This document shows, in pieces, positions 6,761 through 13,532 of a DNA stretch of 13,532 nucleotides; the first letter of the stretch is position 1; each line of letters starts with the position of its first letter. The position numbers and the translations under genes are program-made. The notes beneath the pieces are model-generated. The model saw only the letters and a list, made by a program, of their open reading frames with translations. It did no database searches and had not been told where the DNA came from. This stretch comes from Clostridia bacterium (GTDB taxonomy: Bacteria > Bacillota > UBA994 > PWPR01): the NCBI GenBank assembly GCA_003557085.1, contig PWPR01000020.1, forward strand, positions 1-13,532, given 5' to 3'.

Positions 6761-6762
6761 TT

Positions 6763-8595
6763 TTAATTATCCTTTGCTAATTTAATATCAATATCTAAAT
6801 TAGGACAAACTCCGCACAAAGTACATCCGACATCTCTACAATTTAGAGTTAAACCAGCATTGAGTGCTTCTTGATAATCTTTCCACAAAAACTCTTTATC
6901 AACGCCACTATCGATATGATCCCAAGGAAAAACTTCGTTTTTGTCTCTCTCTCTTAAAACATAAAACTCATGGTCAATATTGCATTCTTGAAGAGCACTG
7001 AGCCATCTCTGATAATCAAAATGCTCGTCCCAACTATCAAGCCATGCTCCTTTTTCTGTTACTTTTTCTAGCACGCCTGCTAATCTTCTGTCACCACGTG
7101 CTAATACTCCTTCAATTTGAGTAGTTTTTGCATCATGGTAATTAAACTTAATGTACTTTTTTCTCTTTAATAAACTTAAAATATATTGCTGTTTCTCCAT
7201 TAACTCACTTACTGTATTTTGCTTAACCCAAGCAAATGGTGTATGTGGCTTTGGTACGAAACCAGCAGTGCTAAGAGTTACTTGAATAGGTCCTCTTGTT
7301 CCTAAATTCGCTACCTTTATAGCTAAATCAGCTATGCCTTTTAAGTCTTCCTTTGTTTCTGTGGGTAAGCCTATCATAAAATATAGTTTCACTCTTTGCC
7401 ACCCATTATTAATAGCAGCCTTTACAGTGTTAATTAGATCTTCCTCACTAACCTGCTTATTAATAACATCTCTCATCCTTTGACTTCCTGCTTCGGGTGC
7501 CAGTGTCAATCCAGTCCTTCTAACTTTCTGCACTTCTTTTGCAAGTTCAATATCATAAGCATCAACCCTTAAAGAAGGAAGAGAAATGCTTACATTTTCT
7601 TTTTCAAGATTGCGATTAAGATCAGTCAATAAGGAGTGTATACATGAATAATCACTGCTACTTAATGACATTAAAGAAATTTCATCATACCCTGTATTCT
7701 TATACAACTCTTTTGCTTGCTTAGTTAATACATCTTGGCTTCTTTCCCTAACAGGCCTATAAATATAGCCTGCTTGGCAAAACCTACAGCCTCTCAAACA
7801 TCCTCTAAATAGTTCAATAACCATTCTTTCATGAGGTATATCTATGTATGGAATAATTGGGTTAGTAGGATAAGAAATATGGTTAAGGTCATCAATAACT
7901 CTTTTTTTAACAGTACTAGCTAAATCAGCTTTATGCTTAACTTCCTTTATAGTTCTATCTTCATTATAACTAACCTCAAACATACTTGGTACATAAATAC
8001 CAGTTATTTTAGAAGCTTTGGCTAAAAATTCCTGTTTGTTACCTTTATTAGCAAGCCATTCCTTATGCAAAGTCATTAACTCTACTATTACCTCTTCTGC
8101 CTCACCAATTACAATCAGGTCAAAAAAAGGCGCGACAGGTTCAGGATTAAAGGCACATGGTCCTCCTCCAATAATAAATGGATGGCTATCATCTCTATCT
8201 TTTGTCCTAAGTGGAATGTTTGCCAATTTTAGCATATGTAATATTGTCGGATAGCTCATTTCATATTGCAAAGTAAACCCAATAAAATCATACTCTTTCA
8301 AGTCTCGCCAATACTCAAGACAAAACAGCGACAAAGCTTCTTCTTTTAAAATCTCTTCCAAATCTCTTTCAGGAGTAAAAACTCTTGATGCAAGAGCATC
8401 TGCTTGTTTATTTATTGTATGATACAAAATTTGAAAGCCTGGATAAGACATACCAATCTCATAAATATCTGGAAAAGCTAATGCTAGTTTAGAACTAATA
8501 TTGTCAAAATCTTTATGTACTGCATTTACTTCATGCCCTGTATATTTAGCAGGGCTTCTTACTTTGTTTAAAATTGTTTCTATTTTTTCTTTCAT
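6763..8595 (-). CDS. TIGR03960-like B12-binding-type radical SAM protein, function unknown
   Basis: A 610-residue cytoplasmic radical SAM protein. The N-terminal part (about 35-180) resembles a B12-binding domain arranged as in TIGR03960 (LAFPDIYEIGMSYPGFQILY at 38-57; GFTLQYEMSY near 106-115; GGGPCAFNPEPVAPFFDL at 143-160). The radical SAM core begins at C266, C270 and C273 (CLRGCRFC), which ligate the [4Fe-4S] cluster that cleaves S-adenosylmethionine. A second cysteine group closes the protein: C586, C591, C594 and C597, able to hold another cluster and usual in this family. Substrate and product are unknown. No classic cobalamin DxHxxG motif was seen, so B12 binding is inferred from family only. 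AGGGAG precedes the ATG at 8595; the next gene, two bases downstream, encodes its usual partner. Confidence 0.9.
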   Translation of the reverse strand: MKEKIETILNKVRSPAKYTGHEVNAVHKDFDNISSKLALAFPDIYEIGMSYPGFQILYHTINKQADALASRVFTPERDLEEILKEEALSLFCLEYWRDLKEYDFIGFTLQYEMSYPTILHMLKLANIPLRTKDRDDSHPFIIGGGPCAFNPEPVAPFFDLIVIGEAEEVIVELMTLHKEWLANKGNKQEFLAKASKITGIYVPSMFEVSYNEDRTIKEVKHKADLASTVKKRVIDDLNHISYPTNPIIPYIDIPHERMVIELFRGCLRGCRFCQAGYIYRPVRERSQDVLTKQAKELYKNTGYDEISLMSLSSSDYSCIHSLLTDLNRNLEKENVSISLPSLRVDAYDIELAKEVQKVRRTGLTLAPEAGSQRMRDVINKQVSEEDLINTVKAAINNGWQRVKLYFMIGLPTETKEDLKGIADLAIKVANLGTRGPIQVTLSTAGFVPKPHTPFAWVKQNTVSELMEKQQYILSLLKRKKYIKFNYHDAKTTQIEGVLARGDRRLAGVLEKVTEKGAWLDSWDEHFDYQRWLSALQECNIDHEFYVLRERDKNEVFPWDHIDSGVDKEFLWKDYQEALNAGLTLNCRDVGCTLCGVCPNLDIDIKLAKDN

Positions 8596-8618
8596 TAGTA
8601 ACTCCCTTGTTAATTACA

Positions 8619-9767
8619 TCAAAACTGAATTTTCTTATATCTCATTCCAATATTAAGAATTATTGCCAGTGCTATCGAATTTGCTAGAAATGAAGAACCA
8701 CCTAAACTAATGAAAGGCAATGGTAATCCAGTAACAGGCATCAGCCCCATGGTCATGCCTATATTAACCCAAAAATGGAAAAGAAACATCCCTGCAAGCC
8801 CTGAAACCACATATGCTCCATATAGGTCTTTAGCACGCAAAGCAATTTTAAATGATCTATAGATTAAGATTGTCATTAGCACTATTACTAAGCCAGCACC
8901 AATTATACCTAATCCTTCGCCTATTGCTGAAAAAATGAAGTCTGTATATTGCTCAGGTATGAATCTCAAACTTGTCATGCTATCAGGTACAAATAAGCCT
9001 TTTCCTGAAAAATCAAAAACATATGCTCCAGTCTCGCTAAAAAATGTCCAATTACCTGAACCAATAGCTATTCGTGATTGAATAACATTATAGGCAGCAC
9101 CTAAAGGATCTAATTCTGGATTAAAAAAGGTTAATATTCTATTTCTTTGATAATCTTTAAGCATACCCCAAATAATCGGGATTGAAATCATAAATAATGC
9201 TCCAGCACTTGCAATATATTTCCACGATATACCTGCCATAAAAAGCATGACAATAATAGCAAATAGCAAAACTAAGGCTGTGCCTAAATCTGGCTGAAGG
9301 TAAATTAAAAACATCGGTATTGCTGCTATGATTAAAGCCAATATTAAGGTAGTAATTTTATCTATCTCATTTCTTCTAGACACGAGAAATTTTGAAAAAC
9401 CTAATACTAAAAATATTTTTGCAAATTCAGAAGGCTGTATAGATCTTCCAGCAATATATATCCATCTTGTGGAACCTTTAATCTCTGTACCAAAAATCAA
9501 TACTGCTATTAATGTTAAAATACCTACTCCATACAATATATAGGCTGTTTGATTGAAAGCTCTATAATCTATCCCTAAAACCAATATAAAGACGACAACG
9601 CTTAATAACATCCACACTAATTGCCTTTGCACTGAAGGGGTAAAATAACCCTCAGGAGAGCCTGTTGTAGATGCTATTGCTAGTAACCCTAATACTGATA
9701 ACACAATGTAGATCAATATTATTGGCCAGTCTAAATTTTTTAATAGCTTTTTATCATAATCAAACAC
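8619..9767 (-). CDS. rodA: RodA, SEDS-family peptidoglycan glycosyltransferase
   Basis: A 382-residue integral membrane protein with about ten hydrophobic segments. It polymerises lipid II into glycan strands during cell elongation, working with the PBP2 transpeptidase. SEDS motifs are clear: QPSEFAK (111-117), LQPDLGTALV (157-166), PEQYTDFIFS (271-280) with the conserved Asp D276, and LPLPFISLGGSS (348-359). Two features are unusual: the extracellular stretch between AIGSG (234-238) and IPEQ (270-273) is about 14 residues longer than in E. coli RodA, and the usual EE after DFIF reads EG (284-285). The start is the GTG at 9767, two bases after minE, with only a weak GAAGAAGAG site upstream. 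It is placed after minE and four genes from its partner mrdA in the same run. Confidence 0.95.
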   Translation of the reverse strand: MFDYDKKLLKNLDWPIILIYIVLSVLGLLAIASTTGSPEGYFTPSVQRQLVWMLLSVVVFILVLGIDYRAFNQTAYILYGVGILTLIAVLIFGTEIKGSTRWIYIAGRSIQPSEFAKIFLVLGFSKFLVSRRNEIDKITTLILALIIAAIPMFLIYLQPDLGTALVLLFAIIVMLFMAGISWKYIASAGALFMISIPIIWGMLKDYQRNRILTFFNPELDPLGAAYNVIQSRIAIGSGNWTFFSETGAYVFDFSGKGLFVPDSMTSLRFIPEQYTDFIFSAIGEGLGIIGAGLVIVLMTILIYRSFKIALRAKDLYGAYVVSGLAGMFLFHFWVNIGMTMGLMPVTGLPLPFISLGGSSFLANSIALAIILNIGMRYKKIQF

Positions 9768-9769
9768 TT

Positions 9770-10030
9770 TTATCTCTTCTTCTTTAACTCTTTTATTGGC
9801 AACTTTGTGGAAAGAGTCACTCTATTTGACTTTTGTTCTACTTGCATTTCTATATCAGCTGCGTCTATATCTACATATTGTCCTACAGATTCTTGAATTT
9901 TTCTTTTAATCTGCTCCATTATTTCAGGAGATACTTTAAGACGATCTGCCATAAGAACATTGTTCAGCCTTGCTTTTGCAGTATTGCTACTATCTGACTG
10001 ATTCTTTTTCTTAAACAATTGAAAAATCAT
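9770..10030 (-). CDS. minE: MinE, topological specificity factor for division-site placement
   Basis: An 86-residue MinE. The N-terminal MIFQLFKKK is the short amphipathic membrane-targeting stretch. The MinD-contact and anti-MinCD helix follows at about 19-40 (KARLNNVLMADRLKVSPEIM), and the C-terminal dimerisation domain occupies about 41-80. MinE stimulates MinD ATPase at the membrane, drives MinCD oscillation and so keeps the division inhibitor away from mid-cell. The ATG at 10030 has GGGAGTG upstream and lies 15 bases after minD. A minE gene indicates oscillating, Clostridia-style or Gram-negative-style control rather than the MinJ/DivIVA type of Bacillus subtilis. Confidence 0.94.
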   Translation of the reverse strand: MIFQLFKKKNQSDSSNTAKARLNNVLMADRLKVSPEIMEQIKRKIQESVGQYVDIDAADIEMQVEQKSNRVTLSTKLPIKELKKKR

Positions 10031-10045
10031 TATATCACTCCCTAC

Positions 10046-10843
10046 CTATTGCTGTGCAAAGATACTACGTAGTGATGCAATAAAACCCTTTGGTTTTTCT
10101 CTTAGCTCTATATATGGTACCTCTTCACCTAATATTCTCTGTGTCAAATTAAGCAATGCTTGTCCTGCTTTAGAATCTGAAGCTCCTATTACTGGCTCAC
10201 CTCTATTAGTAGAGATAACTATACTATCATCTTCTGGTATAACCCCCACTAATTTAATAGCTAATATATCACAGATATCTTCAACACTTAACATGTCTCC
10301 TCTTTCAACCATTTCAGGTCTCAATCTATTGACAATAAGTCCTATGTTGGTTATTCCCCGAGACTCTACTAAACCGATTACTCTATCAGCATCTCTCACA
10401 GCACTTACTTCAGGGGTTGTTACAATTAGAACTTGATTTGCTCCTGACAAAGCATTCTTAAAACCTTGCTCTATTCCTGCAGGACAATCAATTATTACAA
10501 AATCATATTCTTTAGCTAACTCTATTGTTAAATCTTTCATTTGTTGCTCAGTAATAGCATCTTTTTCTCTGGTTTGCGCTGCTGGTAATAAATATAAGCC
10601 TTCATATCTTTTATCTCTAATCAAAGCTGAGTTAAGCCTACACTCTCCTTCAATTAAGTCTACTATATCAAAAACTATTCTGTTCTCTAAGCCAAGTACT
10701 ACATCTAAATTTCTCAAACCAATGTCTGCATCAATCAACGCTACTTTATATCCTTTATTTGCCAATGCAGCTCCTATATTTGCTGTTGTTGTGGTTTTAC
10801 CTACTCCACCTTTTCCTGATGTCACTGTAATTACTTTTCCCAT
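10046..10843 (-). CDS. minD: MinD, septum-site-determining ATPase
   Basis: A 265-residue ParA/MinD-type ATPase. The deviant Walker A KGGVGKTT carries the signature lysine K11 and catalytic K16; D38 and D40 (IDADIGLRNLD) and the Walker B IIDCPAG (117-123, D119) follow. The C-terminal KGFIASLRSIF (252-262) is the amphipathic membrane-targeting helix. ATP-bound dimers sit on the membrane and recruit MinC; MinE releases them. I chose the ATG at 10843, six bases after AAGGAG; it gives MGKVITVTSGKGG, the usual N-terminus. A reading from the ATG at 10861 would overlap minC and add six residues upstream of a strong ribosome binding site. The minC stop is fused to that site, so the pair is likely coupled. 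Confidence 0.97.
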   Translation of the reverse strand: MGKVITVTSGKGGVGKTTTTANIGAALANKGYKVALIDADIGLRNLDVVLGLENRIVFDIVDLIEGECRLNSALIRDKRYEGLYLLPAAQTREKDAITEQQMKDLTIELAKEYDFVIIDCPAGIEQGFKNALSGANQVLIVTTPEVSAVRDADRVIGLVESRGITNIGLIVNRLRPEMVERGDMLSVEDICDILAIKLVGVIPEDDSIVISTNRGEPVIGASDSKAGQALLNLTQRILGEEVPYIELREKPKGFIASLRSIFAQQ

Positions 10844-10849
10844 TATAGT

Positions 10850-10855
10850 CTCCTT
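10850..10855 (-). promoter_or_regulatory. Ribosome binding site that sets the minD start
   Basis: AAGGAG shares its A's with the minC TAA (10854-10856) and lies six bases before the ATG at 10843. It rules in favour of that start over the ATG at 10861, which would put this site inside the coding region. Confidence 0.78.
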
Positions 10856-11480
10856 ACTCATACATTTTATCCTTACTTAATAATACGATATCATTATTCT
10901 CTATATGTGCTATTTCTAAGTTTTCTATGGTATTAGTACCTTCTCTCTCTTTAAATACAATTAAGTCAGCAATTCTAATCTGTGCTTGTGGTGCTCTAAA
11001 CTGTTTACACACAATAATAGCATTTCTATCACCAGAATACCCGGCATGAACCGTTCCTCTAATAACCCCCATAACAACAATATTACCATCTGCATGCAAT
11101 TGAGCTCCAGCATTTACATCTCCTGTTACAATAATATGGCCATTAACTTGTAAGAACTGTCCTGACCTCACATTTCCAATAACAAACTCTGTAGGCATAT
11201 GATTATCTTTCTTAGCTTCCATTAAATAAGACTTATATGTTGAAACTACTTTTAAGGAGTAATCCTGCTCTAAAGACTTTTTTATCATATTAAAAAACTC
11301 TTTAGGAATTGTTTCAATAGTATTACTTACTATTTTAACCTCTGAATTCTTGAAGAATTCAGGATTTTTAGATAATTTGCTTCTCATATCACTAAAAATC
11401 TCTTCTTGAGTAAATGTTGCGTTAATAAACACTTTTACTCCTTCTTTATCACCTTTTATCAATACAGATTCTGTTGCCAT
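10854..11480 (-). CDS. minC: MinC, septum-site-determining division inhibitor
   Basis: A 208-residue MinC, which blocks FtsZ polymerisation away from mid-cell once MinD carries it to the membrane. The N-terminal FtsZ-inhibiting domain covers about 1-85; a short linker leads to the C-terminal beta-helix at about 97-180. That domain opens with RSGQ (105-108), the MinD-binding motif, and has the repeated strand pattern GHIIVTGDVNAGAQLHADGN split over 114-133 and GTVHAGYSGDRNA. The ATG at 11480 has GGAGG nine bases upstream and comes 11 bases after mrdA. A perfect 9-bp inverted repeat lies inside the coding sequence. The protein is slightly shorter than many homologues but complete. Confidence 0.95.
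   Translation of the reverse strand: MATESVLIKGDKEGVKVFINATFTQEEIFSDMRSKLSKNPEFFKNSEVKIVSNTIETIPKEFFNMIKKSLEQDYSLKVVSTYKSYLMEAKKDNHMPTEFVIGNVRSGQFLQVNGHIIVTGDVNAGAQLHADGNIVVMGVIRGTVHAGYSGDRNAIIVCKQFRAPQAQIRIADLIVFKEREGTNTIENLEIAHIENNDIVLLSKDKMYE
11342..11362. repeat. Perfect 9-bp inverted repeat inside minC
   Basis: CTGAATTCT and AGAATTCAG surround a three-base spacer, enclosing two EcoRI-like GAATTC sequences. In minC it encodes PEFFKNSE. No T-tract follows it on the minus (coding) strand, so it is not a terminator for the operon. It could form an mRNA hairpin, or be a chance result of the codons. Confidence 0.6.
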
Positions 11481-11491
11481 CCAACTTCCTC

Positions 11492-13471
11492 CTACTCTAA
11501 TCTATCAGCAAAGTACTCATAGAATATCTCTCTTACTACAGGTCCACCAGTGCTCCCGCCAGTCCGACCTTGTTCAAGTAAAACTATTACTGCAATTTCT
11601 GGCTCATCATAAGGCGCATATGCAAAAAACCATCCATGGTTACCCCATGATGTTTCCTGGGAAGTTCCAGTTTTACCTGCTATCTCAAATGGGAATATTG
11701 GTTGACTACCTTGGTGAAATTGCCAGTAGGCAGTACCAGTATTCCCATCAATACCGCCTCTTTGCATAATAACATCCCTTAATCCTTTTCTTATTAAATC
11801 AAGAGCTTCTTTCTCCATTATGATCTCTTCTATTACTTCTGGTTTAAATTCCTCAATAACCTCTCCATCATTAGATACTACTTTAGAAACTACATATGGT
11901 TTATACATTTTTCCAACATACTTATCATCATCATTAAGCTCTGCATTTGCAATTATAGAGACAAACTGAACTACTTGTAAAGGAGAAACACTTAATGCCC
12001 CTTGTCCAATAGCTAGTTGAGCTAAGTCTGCTGGCATAGGCCTACCTTGATACAAGGTGAAAAGCTCCCTGTGGGTAGTGCTTCCAGTTGTCAAACTAAC
12101 AGTTCTATCAAAACCAAATCTATCGTAATACATTTTTAGATTATCAATGCCTAGCTTTTCTCCCAAAGGGTAGAAATAAATATTGCATGAAACTTTTAGC
12201 CCTGCTACTATATCAATAGGTCCACCATGCCCAGACCTATCCCAACAATACATAGTTGCACTTAGGGGCCATGTGCCACTCAGTCCACGATATGAACCCC
12301 TACAATAAATGTGTGTAGAGGAACTAGCCACACCTTGCTCTAAGGCTGCTAATCCTATCAGTGGCTTCATTAATGAACCAGGTGGCCTTAAGGAATGTGT
12401 AGCTTTATTAATAAGTGGAGTATATCTTAAATTATATGTATCTACTTGAGCTTCAGCACTTGAATAAAAAGCATAATTATCTCTCTCTATCTGAGGCATT
12501 GATGCACTTGCTAATATTTCTCCTGTCCTAACATCCATAACTATTACTGCACCTGAATCAGGCAACATATTTTCTGGAGTTTGCCTATCACTGGCTAAAA
12601 TTGATGTTTGAGCATTTTCAAGAGCCCTTAGCAAAGCATCTTCAGCAACCTGCTGTAAATTAGAATCTATAGTTAAAACAAGATCATTTCCTGCTATAGG
12701 TTCAATAGTTCCTATGTCATCGACCGGTCTACCATGAACGTTAACCTCAACTAGTCTCCTACCATCTACCCCTGATAAAGTCTCATTAAATGACCTTTCA
12801 AGACCTTCATTGCCTACTCTATCTACTTGATTGATACTTCCTAAAATATGAAAGGCATAATCTCCTAGTTTATACTGTCTTATTGGCTGAACAGATATAT
12901 TAACATTAGGAAGTATAGCTCTACTTCCTTCAACTGCAGCAACTACACTCATATCTACTTCTCTGACTGTTTGACCCGCTATTGGTGCTATTTTTATTGG
13001 CTCATATCTTCTGAAATATCTTTGTGACTCAATAATATCTTTAATGTTTTCTTTTAGAACTTCTAGTGTTTCCTCTTTATTATTTTTTACATATTCTCTA
13101 AACTCATCCGCATTATCCTCTAAGTTCATGTCTTCATTTTCTAGCAGAAAATCTTCTCTTAACCTTTGATTTAATAAAAGTGGTGCTAGAAAACTTATTA
13201 CTGCCTGATTTTGCTCAGCTGAAGTATAAGTAACATTAATTGTATATCCACTAATACTATTGACAATTACCTCTTCATTTCTGTCTATTATATTACCCCT
13301 TGTTGAAGGAATCGATAAAAACCTTAAACTATTGTAGGCAGCCCTTCTAGCATACATCTGGCCATCTATAACTTGCAACCAAATTAACCCACCTAATAGA
13401 AATGCTCCTACTATGAAAACTAAAGCAAGTGCGATTTTAACACGCAATGCATCAATATTATTCTCTATCAT
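11492..13471 (-). CDS. mrdA: Penicillin-binding protein 2, elongasome DD-transpeptidase
   Basis: A 659-residue class B penicillin-binding protein that cross-links peptidoglycan on the outer face of the membrane during elongation, partnered with RodA. One membrane anchor covers about 14-34. The dimerisation/pedestal region follows (STRGNIIDRN at about 56-65), with a charged, acidic stretch at about 104-144. The transpeptidase domain carries the three active-site motifs: S366-L-M-K369, S428-C-N430 and K600-T-G602 (AGKTGTSQE). The PBP2-type surroundings are present too (CWDRSGHGG, GQGALSVSPLQ). I start it at the ATG at 13471, eight bases after GGAAGAGG and overlapping the upstream stop as ATGA; a TTG at 13489 is less plausible. 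The MinC gene follows 11 bases later. Confidence 0.95.
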   Translation of the reverse strand: MIENNIDALRVKIALALVFIVGAFLLGGLIWLQVIDGQMYARRAAYNSLRFLSIPSTRGNIIDRNEEVIVNSISGYTINVTYTSAEQNQAVISFLAPLLLNQRLREDFLLENEDMNLEDNADEFREYVKNNKEETLEVLKENIKDIIESQRYFRRYEPIKIAPIAGQTVREVDMSVVAAVEGSRAILPNVNISVQPIRQYKLGDYAFHILGSINQVDRVGNEGLERSFNETLSGVDGRRLVEVNVHGRPVDDIGTIEPIAGNDLVLTIDSNLQQVAEDALLRALENAQTSILASDRQTPENMLPDSGAVIVMDVRTGEILASASMPQIERDNYAFYSSAEAQVDTYNLRYTPLINKATHSLRPPGSLMKPLIGLAALEQGVASSSTHIYCRGSYRGLSGTWPLSATMYCWDRSGHGGPIDIVAGLKVSCNIYFYPLGEKLGIDNLKMYYDRFGFDRTVSLTTGSTTHRELFTLYQGRPMPADLAQLAIGQGALSVSPLQVVQFVSIIANAELNDDDKYVGKMYKPYVVSKVVSNDGEVIEEFKPEVIEEIIMEKEALDLIRKGLRDVIMQRGGIDGNTGTAYWQFHQGSQPIFPFEIAGKTGTSQETSWGNHGWFFAYAPYDEPEIAVIVLLEQGRTGGSTGGPVVREIFYEYFADRLE

Positions 13472-13532
13472 TGTATGGCCCTCTTCCAATTTAGCTTTGT
13501 TATAAATATAATTACAAGACCAATAAGGCTAT
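13468..13532 (-). CDS. mreD: Probable MreD C-terminus, partial: N-terminus beyond the window
   Basis: An open frame enters from the right edge and gives SLIGLVIIFITKLNWKRAIQ, then a TGA stop at 13470-13468. A hydrophobic helix ending in a short basic tail is what the end of MreD, a membrane protein of the elongasome, looks like, and mreD directly precedes mrdA in many Firmicutes. The stop overlaps the mrdA ATG as ATGA, a coupling arrangement. Only 20 residues are visible, so the identity rests mainly on position and on the membrane-like composition. Confidence 0.6.
   Translation of the reverse strand, partial: SLIGLVIIFITKLNWKRAIQ
13480..13487 (-). promoter_or_regulatory. Ribosome binding site that sets the mrdA start
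   Basis: GGAAGAGG ends eight bases before the ATG at 13471. A TTG at 13489-13487, which could extend the reading frame, overlaps this site and has no ribosome binding site of its own in view. Confidence 0.72.

Noticed and set aside
13472..13489. TTG start for PBP2 at 13489
   Set aside because: It overlaps the GGAAGAGG site used by the ATG at 13471, and the ATG also makes a normal ATGA overlap with the upstream frame.
1..13532. Search for CRISPR arrays, tRNA or rRNA genes, insertion-sequence ends and defence or toxin-antitoxin genes
   Set aside because: I saw no regularly spaced repeats, no transposase or integrase motifs and no RNA gene signatures; the window is packed with core genes in one direction with uniform composition.

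Overview
The window is AT-rich, and every gene lies on the minus strand in one tightly packed, co-directional series, so it reads from high to low coordinates. The gene set points to a low-GC, rod-shaped Gram-positive (Firmicutes/Bacillota), most likely of the Clostridia or a related anaerobic lineage such as Halanaerobiales or Natranaerobiales. The reasons are a complete MinCDE system instead of MinCDJ, an L27 with a cleavable N-terminal extension next to its protease Prp, purine-rich Shine-Dalgarno sequences, and the orders nadD-yqeK-LCP and rplU-prp-rpmA-obg. The lineage is an inference from gene content, not a sequence match.

Region 1 (13532 to 8619) is the cell-shape and division-site block: the last codons of a probable mreD, mrdA (PBP2 transpeptidase), minC, minD, minE and rodA (glycosyltransferase). 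It pairs the two peptidoglycan polymerising enzymes of the elongasome with the oscillating inhibitor that places the division septum. Region 2 (8595 to 4385) holds a B12-binding-type radical SAM protein (TIGR03960-like), its small partner (TIGR03936/DUF2344-like) and a ribonuclease G with a TRAM-like C-terminal extension. The function of the radical SAM pair is not established.

Region 3 (4378 to 3258) is a ribosomal protein unit with its own promoter, a structured leader resembling the L21 leader, rplU (L21), prp (the cysteine protease that trims L27) and rpmA (L27). It closes with a strong intrinsic terminator. Region 4 (3183 to 1) holds obg (ribosome-assembly GTPase), nadD (NAD synthesis), yqeK (HD-domain Ap4A hydrolase) and the N-terminal 230 codons of an LCP-family cell-wall glycopolymer ligase that runs off the left edge.

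Gene junctions are very short. Several stop codons are fused to the next gene's Shine-Dalgarno sequence (TAAGGAG or TAAGGTG), and mreD/mrdA overlap as ATGA. The only non-coding stretches over 60 bases are the rplU leader (about 137 bases) and the rpmA-obg gap (about 112 bases); none reaches 300. I see no mobile element, CRISPR array, tRNA or rRNA. This is a conserved core-genome region. I found no convincing undescribed system; the points most worth a second look are the uncharacterised radical SAM pair, a long extracellular loop in RodA, the RNase G C-terminal extension and the rplU leader.
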